From Oscillospiraceae bacterium (GTDB lineage: Bacteria > Bacillota > Clostridia > Oscillospirales > Acutalibacteraceae): 14,661 bases of DNA. Location: positions 1 to 14,661 of the forward strand of contig CACWJV010000058.1 in the NCBI GenBank assembly GCA_902761265.1, in the 5' to 3' direction. Shown in pieces: positions 1 to 7,133 of the stretch. Within the stretch, counting starts at the first letter, position 1, and the number at the start of each line of letters is the position of its first letter. A program made the translations under genes and the position numbers. Under the pieces are notes generated by a model that saw nothing but the letters and a program-made list of their open reading frames with translations, was not told the DNA's origin and did no database searches.

Positions 1-62
1 TGTTCGCGCTGCGGCAGCGTCTCCTCCCTGCCGTCAAATTTTCCTTTGTAATGCAGTTTCAT
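1..62 (-). CDS. Probable DUF3267 protein, N-terminal fragment
   Basis: Only the first 20 codons lie in the window; the gene runs off the left edge. The ATG at 62-60 is preceded on the minus strand by GGGAG with 7-8 bases of spacing, and the gene starts 14 bases after the stop of the DUF2344 gene, so it is probably the next gene of the same run. The peptide begins MKLHYKGKFDGREETLPQRE. From memory, this opening resembles DUF3267 membrane proteins of Clostridia (metalloprotease-like, often starting MKLHYKGKF), but 20 residues are too few for a firm call. I expected a ribonuclease G or rplU gene here by analogy with other Clostridia, and this start does not fit either. Confidence 0.5.
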   Translation of the reverse strand, partial: MKLHYKGKFDGREETLPQRE

Positions 63-76
63 AGCAGTCTCCCTTT

Positions 77-739
77 TTATGCATAAATTTCCATATCCTT
101 CGTCAGCAGCGCCTGCCGCGTGATGACGTAATAAGCGCCGGGGTCGAGCTTCAAAATCTCGTCGCACAGCAGCGACGGGTTGACGTTGCTGACGGAGCCG
201 GCCGGAAGTACCAGTTCGAGTACGAGTGTGTCGCCGTCCACGCGCAGGCTATAGGATTGCAGCGATTGGAGCAGGTCAATCTCCTTCATCACCTTTTTGT
301 GTCCCTTTTTGCCGAGCTTTTGGACGATCAGGCTCTCGCCCGAAAGCAGCGTGTCCGTCTTTTGCCGCAGCAGTTCGGGGTCGGCGGCGTTTTCGAATGC
401 CACAGAAAACCGCGCAAAGGAGATGAACTTCGGGTCAAGCACCGGCTCTTGGACGGCGGTAACGCGGATTCCTTCGGGCATCACGCTTTGCAGCGCGCGG
501 CAGATCTCTTCGTTGGACGCGTCACCCTCGATGCGGATATCCATCGACTCGCAAAGGCTTTGCATCCCGCGCGAGAGCGGCAGCGCAAAGGTCATGTACG
601 GGTGCGGATTGAACCCTTCGGTATACCACAGATCGATCCCGGAGCGGCGGATGGCGCGCGTCATGGTACGCATGAGATCGAGGTGGGAGATATAACGGAT
701 CGGGCCCGTTTTATGAAACCAGACTCTGACGCAGCGCAT
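77..739 (-). CDS. TIGR03936 / DUF2344 radical SAM-linked protein
   Basis: A 220-residue protein, about the usual length for this family. The signature is seen at the N-terminus: GPIRYISHLDLMR (about residues 12-24) followed by GFNPHPYMTFALPLSRGM (about 42-59). The family nearly always sits next to, or is fused to, the TIGR03960 radical SAM protein, as here; its biochemical role is unknown. The start at 739 is supported by GGAGG 8 bases upstream and lies inside the end of the radical SAM gene (29-base overlap in another frame), so translation is probably coupled. The stop is TAA at 79-77. It probably shares a transcript with the genes upstream; no internal promoter was seen. Confidence 0.93.
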   Translation of the reverse strand: MRCVRVWFHKTGPIRYISHLDLMRTMTRAIRRSGIDLWYTEGFNPHPYMTFALPLSRGMQSLCESMDIRIEGDASNEEICRALQSVMPEGIRVTAVQEPVLDPKFISFARFSVAFENAADPELLRQKTDTLLSGESLIVQKLGKKGHKKVMKEIDLLQSLQSYSLRVDGDTLVLELVLPAGSVSNVNPSLLCDEILKLDPGAYYVITRQALLTKDMEIYA

Positions 740-2570
740 CGCAGTTCCCTCCGTTCAGTTTGTTGGCGCCGCAGCCCGCACACTGGATCCGACAGTGCGG
801 CGTGGTTTCGCTGCGGTGGGCTTTTTCGTTTTCTTTTTGCAAAAAGGCTTTTCGGATGCCGAAGTCGAGATGATCCCACGGCAAAACTTCCGAGAAGTCG
901 CGGCGGCGCGACGTGTAGAACAGCGGATCGAGCCCGCAGGCGCGGAACGCCTCTTCCCAAACGTCGATGCGGAAGCTGTCGTCCCAGGAGTCGAACTTGC
1001 ATCCGTGCTCCCACGCCCAGAGGATCGCCTTGCCGAGGCGGCGGTCGCCGCGGGCAAACACCCCCTCCAAAAAGCTGATGTCGACTTTGTGAAAGCTGGC
1101 GTTGATCTTTTTGGTGTGGATGCTTTCCAGCAGATGCTTTTGTTTTTCCAACAGCATTTCACGCGTGTCCTGCGGCTCCCATTGGAACGGTGTGAACGGT
1201 TTCGGCACAAACGAGGCGACCGAGATCGACACAGTGACGCCCTTGCCCTTGGGCTTGTCCGGATTGCGGTAAAACTCGTTGACCACCGCCTGTGCGAGGT
1301 CGGCGATCCCGGCCACGTCGTCAAGCGTTTCGGTAGGCAGCCCCAGCATGAAATAGAGCTTAACCGCCGTCCAGCCGCCCTGGAACGCCTTGCGCGCCGT
1401 GCGCATGACTTCGTCTTCGGTCACGTTTTTGTTGATCGCGTCTCTGAGCCGCTGGGTGCCGGCTTCGGGCGCAAAGGTCAGACCGCTGCGGCGCACCTTG
1501 TTGAGCTTTTCCATCAGGGAATCGGAGAAGTTGTCCACCCGCAGCGAGGGCAGCGCGATGTTGATTTTTTCGGGGATCGTCCATTCGAGCAGCTTGTCCA
1601 GCAGCGGTTCGAGCTTTGTGTAGTCGCTGGTGGACAGGGACGAGAGCGAGATTTCGTCATAGCCCGTCGCGTCGCACAACGCACGGCACTGGTCGTTGAT
1701 CGTGTCGGGCGATTTTTCGCGGATGGGCCGGTAGAGAAAGCCGGCCTGGCAAAAGCGGCAGCCGCGGATGCAGCCGCGCATGATTTCATGGGTCACACGG
1801 TCGTGCACCACTTCGAGATAGGGTACGACAAATTGGTTGGGATATTGCACATGGTCGAGGTCGGAGATGATTTGCTTTTGGATCGTCGCCGGCGCGCCGT
1901 CGCGCGGTGTGATTGCCTGCACAGTGCCGTCGGCGTTGTAGCTGACGTCATACAGGCTCGGCACATAAAAGCCGGGCAGTTTCGACACGGCAAGCAAAAA
2001 TTCGCGTTTGGAGCGGCCTTCGGTTTTGTACTGTTTGAGCAGGTCAAAGAACGCATCATACATCTCCTCCCCTTCGCCGAGGGAAAAGACGTCGAAAAAC
2101 TCCGCCATCGGCTCCGGGTTGCACGCGCACGCGCCGCCGCCGACCACGATCGGCGTCAGGTCGTGGCGGTCTGCCGCACGGACGGGCAGACCGGCGAGAT
2201 CGAGCATATTGAGCACGTTGGTGTAGCACAGCTCATACATCAGCGTAAAACCGATCAGATCGAAGTCTTTGACCGGGTCGCCGCTTTCAAGGGCATACAG
2301 CGGCACGCCGTGGCGGCGCATTTCTTCTTCCATATCGTGCCACGGCGCGAACACGCGTTCGCACCAGACGTCCTTTCGCGCGTTGGCGACGGCATAGAGA
2401 ATTTTGATGCCGAGATGCGACATACCGATCTCGTAGCTGTCGGGGAAGCAAAACGCGTAGCGCAGAGCGACGCTGTTTTTATCTTTGATGGTGCTGCCCA
2501 GTTCGCCGCCGGTATAACGGCCCGGCTTTTGCACGAGCGGCAGCAGCTTTTCCACTTCTTTCGGATACAT
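711..2570 (-). CDS. TIGR03960-family radical SAM protein
   Basis: A 619-residue protein with a radical SAM core. The [4Fe-4S] motif C-x3-C-x2-C is at Cys267, Cys271 and Cys274 (CIRGCRFC). The N-terminal 250 residues look like the B12-binding-like region of this family, with CFPDSYEIGMSHLG near 41-54 and IVVGGGACACNPEP near 141-154. A second C-x3-C-x2-C lies at the extreme C-terminus (Cys593, Cys597, Cys600, plus Cys610), suggesting a second metal or cluster site. The substrate is not known; in Clostridia the gene is linked with the DUF2344 gene and often with ribonuclease G and rplU, so a role in RNA or ribosome biology has been guessed, not shown. The start follows GGAG by 8 bases and lies 4 bases after the M50 gene stop. 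The 3' end overlaps the DUF2344 gene by 29 bases. Confidence 0.95.
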   Translation of the reverse strand: MYPKEVEKLLPLVQKPGRYTGGELGSTIKDKNSVALRYAFCFPDSYEIGMSHLGIKILYAVANARKDVWCERVFAPWHDMEEEMRRHGVPLYALESGDPVKDFDLIGFTLMYELCYTNVLNMLDLAGLPVRAADRHDLTPIVVGGGACACNPEPMAEFFDVFSLGEGEEMYDAFFDLLKQYKTEGRSKREFLLAVSKLPGFYVPSLYDVSYNADGTVQAITPRDGAPATIQKQIISDLDHVQYPNQFVVPYLEVVHDRVTHEIMRGCIRGCRFCQAGFLYRPIREKSPDTINDQCRALCDATGYDEISLSSLSTSDYTKLEPLLDKLLEWTIPEKINIALPSLRVDNFSDSLMEKLNKVRRSGLTFAPEAGTQRLRDAINKNVTEDEVMRTARKAFQGGWTAVKLYFMLGLPTETLDDVAGIADLAQAVVNEFYRNPDKPKGKGVTVSISVASFVPKPFTPFQWEPQDTREMLLEKQKHLLESIHTKKINASFHKVDISFLEGVFARGDRRLGKAILWAWEHGCKFDSWDDSFRIDVWEEAFRACGLDPLFYTSRRRDFSEVLPWDHLDFGIRKAFLQKENEKAHRSETTPHCRIQCAGCGANKLNGGNCDALRQSLVS

Positions 2571-2574
2571 ACTT

Positions 2575-3171
2575 TTAACTCCGTTTCCAATGTAAATACA
2601 TAAGATAACCGCAAACGGCCCACAAACTCGGGTTGCGCACGCCGCAGACGGTCAGCGCCGCGCAGCACAGCGCGAAACAGACGACCGCACAAAGCGACAC
2701 GCGCCGCAGCACCGTTTCCCGCCCGGGCACATCGAAATGGCAAAGGCACAGATCGAGTACGCGGTAAAAATCGAGAGACTGCACCGGCAGCAGATTGAGC
2801 AGCGCGAGTGCGCCGTTGACAACCGCCAGCACCAGCGCTGTTTGCGTTTTTGTTTTATCATACCACAAAACGGCAGGGAAACACAACAGGCAATTGACAA
2901 AAATTCCGCCGAGCGCAATCAGACTTTCTTTCATCGCGCCGCAAAACACGCAGCCGCGCCGCAAAATGACGATGCCGCCGGCGCCGAACGAGACTTCCTC
3001 CACTCCGGCGCCGAACGCCCACAAAAGCAGCAGATGGCCGCATTCATGCAGCATGGCGGACGAAAAGCAAAGCAGTGCCGTTGTCCCGCCGGACGAAAGC
3101 AGCATCAGACACAGCACGGCAAAAAAAGAAAAGCCGAGCCGCAGCCGGAAGGAGAGAAATTCAAGCGTCAC
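2575..3171 (-). CDS. spoIVFB: M50 site-2 protease, SpoIVFB-like
   Basis: Polytopic intramembrane zinc protease, 198 residues from the chosen GTG start. The zinc site is visible: HECGH at 42-46 (HExxH) and the third ligand in NLLPVQSLD, Asp134. These positions are close to those of Bacillus SpoIVFB (His43/His47/Asp137). A GGIFVN segment at 88-93 stands where family members have a Gly-rich loop ending in Asn. The family usually reads LDG after the NxxP motif; here it is LDF. I chose GTG at 3171-3169 because it overlaps the M23 gene stop by 11 bases and gives the normal N-terminal length before HExxH; the ATG at 3258 would sit 98 bases inside the M23 gene. SpoIVFB releases sigma-K from its pro-form in the mother cell; that role here is inferred from the M23 partner and position. 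It could be another S2P. Confidence 0.85.
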   Translation of the reverse strand: MTLEFLSFRLRLGFSFFAVLCLMLLSSGGTTALLCFSSAMLHECGHLLLLWAFGAGVEEVSFGAGGIVILRRGCVFCGAMKESLIALGGIFVNCLLCFPAVLWYDKTKTQTALVLAVVNGALALLNLLPVQSLDFYRVLDLCLCHFDVPGRETVLRRVSLCAVVCFALCCAALTVCGVRNPSLWAVCGYLMYLHWKRS

Positions 3172-4042
3172 GTTCCAGAATCTGCAGCGGATCCAGCTTT
3201 GTGCCGTTTTTACGGATTTCAAAATGCAGATGCGGTCCCGTTGCCCAGCCGGTTGCACCGACCCGGGCCACCGCTTCGCCCGCCCGCACGACGGTGCCCT
3301 CCGTTACCAGCGTTTCGCTGCAATGGCAGTAGAAGGTCTCGTAGCCGTCGTCGTGCGAAAGCGTTACATATTTTCCGCTGCGTCCGTCCTCCCCCACCAG
3401 ACGGACGGTGCCGCCGTAGGCCGCGCGGATGGGCGTGCCGGCGGGCACGGCAATATCCAGGCCGGTGTGAAACGCGTAGCGGTGGGTAATCGGGTTGTTG
3501 CGGTAGCCGAACAGAGAGCTGTAGCGTCCGCCCTCGACCGGTCGCGTGATCGGCACGGTGACGGCCGACGGCGAAAAGGACGTGTTCTTTGCGGCGGCTT
3601 TGGCGCTTTGGTCGCTGCCGCCCGCAGCGAGCGCAGTCGTTTTCGGCACGGCAGGCTGCGTTTCGGCTATTGCCGGCTGCAGTTCGGCTGTGTCTTCTTG
3701 CATCGGCTCTGCTTCCGGGTTTGTCGGCTGCGTTGTCGTTGCTTCGTCGGGCTGCGCCATCACGGCGGCGGCATCGTTTTGGGGCGTCCAAAAATCGCGC
3801 AGCACGTCCACGGCATCGGATACGTCTTCGACCGACCAGCTTCGGGAAAGCAGCAGCGCCCAGTCCGCGCGCAGCGCTTCGGCCCGTGCGGTGTTGCCGC
3901 GGCCGCAGAAAAGCAGCAGCAGCAAAACACACAGGCAGCCCGCACACTGGCTGAGTGTGACAAACAGATACCAGTCGCGTCCGGTTTGTTGTTTGGGTTT
4001 CTTTTGCGGCGCCGGTCGCAGCGCCTGTTTGGTCGCTTCCAT
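3161..4042 (-). CDS. M23 peptidase-domain membrane protein, SpoIVFA-like
   Basis: A 293-residue protein with a short basic cytoplasmic N-terminus (1-24), one membrane segment (about 25-46), a linker rich in Ala, Thr, Gln and Pro (about 85-165) and a C-terminal M23 (LytM-like) domain from about 170. Candidate zinc ligands are His192 and Asp196 (HTGLD) and His273 in HLHFE, with His271 and His240 also present, so the active site looks complete. In Bacillus, SpoIVFA is a membrane M23-like protein that holds SpoIVFB inactive in the outer forespore membrane and is encoded just upstream of it; the same order with an 11-base overlap is seen here. A cell-wall endopeptidase is the alternative, favoured by the intact ligands. 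The ATG at 4042 follows a GGTGAT with short spacing. Confidence 0.85.
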   Translation of the reverse strand: MEATKQALRPAPQKKPKQQTGRDWYLFVTLSQCAGCLCVLLLLLFCGRGNTARAEALRADWALLLSRSWSVEDVSDAVDVLRDFWTPQNDAAAVMAQPDEATTTQPTNPEAEPMQEDTAELQPAIAETQPAVPKTTALAAGGSDQSAKAAAKNTSFSPSAVTVPITRPVEGGRYSSLFGYRNNPITHRYAFHTGLDIAVPAGTPIRAAYGGTVRLVGEDGRSGKYVTLSHDDGYETFYCHCSETLVTEGTVVRAGEAVARVGATGWATGPHLHFEIRKNGTKLDPLQILERDA

Positions 4043-4050
4043 AACATCAC

Positions 4051-4070
4051 CGCTTCATTGATATGAAGCG
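4051..4070 (-). other. Short perfect hairpin before the M23 gene
   Basis: An 8-base inverted repeat (CGCTTCAT / ATGAAGCG) with a 4-base loop sits between the KtrB gene and the M23 gene, 8 bases before the M23 ATG on the minus strand. No U-run follows, so it is not a standard terminator. It abuts the GGTGAT ribosome binding site and could slow translation or readthrough; the function is inference. Confidence 0.4.
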
Positions 4071-4088
4071 GCGACGAAAAATATGTAT

Positions 4089-5447
4089 TTATCCGACCAT
4101 GATCCGCCCTTCGGGCAGAACCTCTTCGCCGCGCATTTCTTCGCGGTCGCCGAGCGACACCACAAAGCAGACCGGTCCGATACGGCCGATGAACATGGCG
4201 AAAACCAACGCCAGGTGGCCGGCAGCGCCGCACGACGCGGTAACGCCGCAGGACAGCCCGGCTGTTGAAAACGCGGACACGGCTTCAAACAGCACGCGCA
4301 CCCCGCCCGCGTCGGGTGTATCAAGCAACAGCACAAACGACGTGAGATAGACGACCAGCATACCCAGCAGCGACACGGCCAGCGCTTTGTTCACCACCGT
4401 ATGGTCGACGCGGCGGCGGAAAATGACCGTTTCCTTTTTTCCGGTCAGGACCGACACGATGCTCATCACCAGCACGGCAAAGGTCGTGATTTTGACGCCG
4501 CCGCCGGTAGAACCGCTGCCCGCGCCGATAAACATCAGAAGGATCATGCCGAACTTGGTCAGATCGTGCAGCGCGTTCATATCGACAGAGGCAAAACCGG
4601 CTGTCCGCGTTGTAATTGATTGAAACAGCGCCGCTGTGATTTTTTGCGAAAGCGGCAGCGGGCCGAGCGTTGCCGGATTGTTGTATTCAAGTATAAAGAC
4701 ATGAACAAACCCGTAGAGGATCAAAAGCAGTACAAAGGTGCCGACTGTGCGCGTGTGCAGGCTAAGGCTTCCGGTTTTGCGGCAGGTCAGCAGATCGTAG
4801 AACACATAAAACCCGAGGCCGCCGGTCACGATCAGCGCCATGACGGTATACATCACGAGCGGCGTGCCGTTGAACGACTGGAGCGAACCGAACGGTTCGA
4901 TGGTACCGAACAGATCAAACCCGGCGTTGCAATAGGCCGACACGGCAGTGAACAGCGACACCCACGCGCCCTTGAGTCCCATTTGCGGCACAAAATGCAA
5001 ACACAGCACCAGCGCACCAAGCAACTGGCAGCCGCCGGTGGTAAGGATGATTGTGCGCACAAGGGGTTTGACCTGGCTCATAGCGTCGAGGTTGGTATAT
5101 TCCTGTGCCAGACGCAGCGAACGAAAGCCGGAGCGTTTTTTAAACAGGAAGATAAAAAAGGTAGCGAACGTCACCATGGACAGGCCGCCGAGTTCGATGA
5201 GACACAGCAGCAGCACCTGACCGATGCCGGTCAGCTTGAGTACCGGGTCGATCATCGTCAGCCCGGTGACGCAGACGGACGACGTTGCGGTAAACAGCGC
5301 CTCCATCGGCGCAAGCCCTTTGCCGTCGCGCGTCATGCACGGAAGCAGAAACAAAAGTGTGCCGGCCGCGATCATGGCAAGAAAGCTCAGTGCGATCACG
5401 CGCGACGGATCGGTTTCGCGTTTTCGTTTATCGGCGTCACGTTTCAC
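4089..5447 (-). CDS. ktrB: KtrB/TrkH-family potassium uptake subunit
   Basis: Membrane channel-like subunit of a Ktr/Trk potassium uptake system, 452 residues from the chosen start. The four pore-loop repeats are all visible: SSVCVTG near 56-62, SAYCNAGFDL near 170-179, SITTRTAGF near 277-285 and SAFSTAGLS near 391-399, together with GSGSTGGGVKI near 310-320. Length and the lack of long extra N-terminal segments favour KtrB over TrkH. The cytosolic nucleotide-binding partner (KtrA/TrkA) is not in the window. I chose GTG at 5447-5445, about 10 bases after a GGGGG stretch, because an upstream start at 5510 would lie inside the promoter (-35 at 5505-5510, -10 at 5482-5487). It ends 46 bases before the M23 gene, so the sporulation-type pair may be read in part from this promoter. 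Confidence 0.92.
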   Translation of the reverse strand: MKRDADKRKRETDPSRVIALSFLAMIAAGTLLFLLPCMTRDGKGLAPMEALFTATSSVCVTGLTMIDPVLKLTGIGQVLLLCLIELGGLSMVTFATFFIFLFKKRSGFRSLRLAQEYTNLDAMSQVKPLVRTIILTTGGCQLLGALVLCLHFVPQMGLKGAWVSLFTAVSAYCNAGFDLFGTIEPFGSLQSFNGTPLVMYTVMALIVTGGLGFYVFYDLLTCRKTGSLSLHTRTVGTFVLLLILYGFVHVFILEYNNPATLGPLPLSQKITAALFQSITTRTAGFASVDMNALHDLTKFGMILLMFIGAGSGSTGGGVKITTFAVLVMSIVSVLTGKKETVIFRRRVDHTVVNKALAVSLLGMLVVYLTSFVLLLDTPDAGGVRVLFEAVSAFSTAGLSCGVTASCGAAGHLALVFAMFIGRIGPVCFVVSLGDREEMRGEEVLPEGRIMVG

Positions 5448-5481
5448 GTTGCAGCGTCCCCCTTTCGGTATTATCTTTGCT

Positions 5482-5510
5482 ATTATAGCACACTCGTTTG
5501 CAACAGGCAA
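5482..5510 (-). promoter_or_regulatory. Sigma-A promoter for ktrB
   Basis: Minus strand: TTGCCT (5510-5505), 17-base spacer, TATAAT (5487-5482). It lies 35 bases before the GTG start and faces away from the DUF5058 promoter. Confidence 0.75.
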
Positions 5511-5539
5511 ACATTTTTATGAAAATCAAAAGAATTTTA

Positions 5540-5569
5540 TTGACGAGGACACACGGAAAATGCTATTAT
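5540..5569 (+). promoter_or_regulatory. Sigma-A promoter for the DUF5058 operon
   Basis: TTGACG (5540-5545), 18-base spacer, TATTAT (5564-5569) preceded by TGC, an extended -10. The start codon at 5602 is about 33 bases downstream. Confidence 0.72.
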
Positions 5570-5601
5570 GAATACATACCAGTTCGAAAGGAGATCCGCC
5601 T

Positions 5602-6405
5602 ATGTTTCAGGATTTCAAATCAGATCCCGTCATGTTTTTGATCGCGGTCGGCGTCATTGCGTTTGTCATTGCGCAGTCGCTGTTTTTCCTGCTGCGCGCC
5701 GTCAAACGCGGCAAGCAGATCGGGCTGTCGAAGGAAACGATCAAAAACACCATTACCTCCAGCGCTGTTTTTTCCATCGCGCCGGCTATCAGCATCGCCG
5801 TGACTGTGCTTGTGCTGTCGGTGGCGCTCGGCTATGTTTTGCCGTGGATCCGGCTGTCGGTCATCGGCGCCATCCAGTATGAGGTGCCCGCCGCGGAAGC
5901 CGCGATTGACGCGGCCGGACTTGCCGGCGGCATCGGACGCGACATCACCGACCCGAAAATCTTCACCGCTGTTGCGTGGGTCATGTCGCTGGGCTGCATT
6001 CTGCCGCTGATTTTGATTCCGATCATTCTCAAAAAAGTGCAAAGCAAGGTTTCCGGCACTGTGAACAAAAACGCCAAATGGGCGGATCTGATGAGCGCCG
6101 CAGCGTTTATCGGTCTGATTGCCGCCTTTCTCGGCCGCGGCATCGCCGGCATCGGCGAAGTGCAGATCAACGAAGCGGGCGAAAAGATCAACGCCGTTGT
6201 GGGCGACGGCGCGGGCGTTTTGTCGATTACGGCGATCATCTCCTCCGTGCTGTTTATGCTGCTGTTGACCGCAATCAACAAAAAGCTGCAGTGGAAATGG
6301 CTGGAGGCGTTTGCCATGCCGCTTGCCATGCTGCTGTCGATGGGCGTGATCGTGCTGCTTTCAACCTATGCGCCGGATCTTGCGGCGATTGAATGGAGGT
6401 ATTGA
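5602..6405 (+). CDS. DUF5058 family membrane protein
   Basis: A 267-residue polytopic membrane protein that I recognise as the DUF5058 family; function unknown. Hydrophobic segments are seen at about 11-33, 54-82, 120-143, 162-183, 205-224 and 235-256. The short basic loop KRGKQIGLS near 35-43 is followed by SSAVFSIAPAISI near 53-65, a pattern I associate with the family. The start at 5602 has AAAGGAG 8 bases upstream; an ATG at 5568 is out of frame. The stop overlaps the start region of the second membrane protein, so the two are probably translated together and may form a complex. A transporter-like role is plausible, since both proteins are only membrane segments, but no substrate is indicated. 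Confidence 0.85.
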   Translation: MFQDFKSDPVMFLIAVGVIAFVIAQSLFFLLRAVKRGKQIGLSKETIKNTITSSAVFSIAPAISIAVTVLVLSVALGYVLPWIRLSVIGAIQYEVPAAEAAIDAAGLAGGIGRDITDPKIFTAVAWVMSLGCILPLILIPIILKKVQSKVSGTVNKNAKWADLMSAAAFIGLIAAFLGRGIAGIGEVQINEAGEKINAVVGDGAGVLSITAIISSVLFMLLLTAINKKLQWKWLEAFAMPLAMLLSMGVIVLLSTYAPDLAAIEWRY

Positions 6406-6407
6406 TG

Positions 6408-7073
6408 ATGGATAAAAAACGCACCTATCTCGATTCCGTACACCTGTCCGGCCGCATCTGGTGCATCGCGGCGCTGATTGTGATGCTGACCGTACCCACG
6501 CTGATGTCGCTGCATCTCAAGGCGTGGCCCGATCTCGGCGTTGTGGGCAAAGCGTTCGGCGCCATTGCGCTGCTGTATTATCCAACGGGTGTGGTGGAAG
6601 TTTTGGCCTATGCGCCGCTGCTCGGCGCCGGCGGCACCTATCTGTCGTTCCTCACCGGCAACATCGTCAACCTCAAGCTTCCCTGCGCGCTGAGCGCGAT
6701 GGAAAGCGCGAAGGTTCGCGCCAACTCCGAGGAGGGCGAAGTGATCTCCACAATCTCCATCGCCGCCTCTGCCATTACAACGACGATCATCATCGCCGTG
6801 TTTGTGCTGGTCTTTGCGTTTAACCCGGGCTTTACGCGTTTTATGCAGTCCGACACGCTGGCGCCGGCGTTCAAGCAGGTCACCTACACAATCTTCGGCG
6901 CGCTGGCAGCGTCGTATCTTGCCAAGCATTGGAAGATCTCCATCTTCCCGATTGTGGCGATCTCGCTGATCCTTGTGTTTGCCGGCAGCATCCAGATCGG
7001 CATTTTGATCTTCATCGGCGTCATCCTCTCCCTGCTCGGCGCCGAGGTTATGTACAAACTGAAATGGGTATAA
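6408..7073 (+). CDS. Polytopic membrane protein, DUF5058 partner
   Basis: A 221-residue hydrophobic protein without a family name I can assign. Membrane segments lie at about 15-35, 45-72, 113-137, 155-172, 177-193 and 195-211. A distinctive soluble or re-entrant stretch reads GTYLSFLTGNIVNLKLPCA (76-94) followed by SEEGEVISTISIAASAITTT (107-126). This Gly-Asn-Asn-Pro rich stretch is the best candidate for a functional site. The ATG at 6408 is chosen because GGAGG at 6395-6399 is 8 bases upstream; ATG at 6405 overlaps the preceding stop and is also possible, and the in-frame ATG at 6393 lies across the ribosome binding site. It is the last gene before a terminator. A two-component membrane transporter with DUF5058 is my inference. 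Confidence 0.82.
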   Translation: MDKKRTYLDSVHLSGRIWCIAALIVMLTVPTLMSLHLKAWPDLGVVGKAFGAIALLYYPTGVVEVLAYAPLLGAGGTYLSFLTGNIVNLKLPCALSAMESAKVRANSEEGEVISTISIAASAITTTIIIAVFVLVFAFNPGFTRFMQSDTLAPAFKQVTYTIFGALAASYLAKHWKISIFPIVAISLILVFAGSIQIGILIFIGVILSLLGAEVMYKLKWV

Positions 7074-7087
7074 GCCCGAAAGGCATA

Positions 7088-7123
7088 AAAAGAGCGCTGT
7101 ATCACGCAGCGTTCTTTCTTTTT
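7088..7123. terminator. Bidirectional terminator
   Basis: A 10-base-pair stem (7090-7099 with 7107-7116, one G-U) and 7-base loop, with an A-run on the left and a T-run on the right. It sits between the convergent DUF5058 operon and the SGNH gene and can serve both. Confidence 0.85.
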
Positions 7124-7133
7124 CATCCGCTTT

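Noticed and set aside
795..2603. 602-codon open frame on the plus strand opposite the radical SAM gene
   Set aside because: Antisense shadow of a GC-rich gene with recognised motifs; its protein has no domain I know and no ribosome binding site.
3172..3258. Upstream ATG start for the M50 protease
   Set aside because: It would put 29 extra, non-hydrophobic residues before the family start and lies deep in the M23 gene; the GTG overlapping the M23 stop fits better.
5448..5510. Upstream start for KtrB at 5510
   Set aside because: This stretch contains the -35 and -10 boxes of the ktrB promoter, so it would not be in the mRNA.
5568..5882. 104-codon frame starting before the DUF5058 gene
   Set aside because: Out of frame with the DUF5058 protein, no ribosome binding site, and the peptide has no family features.
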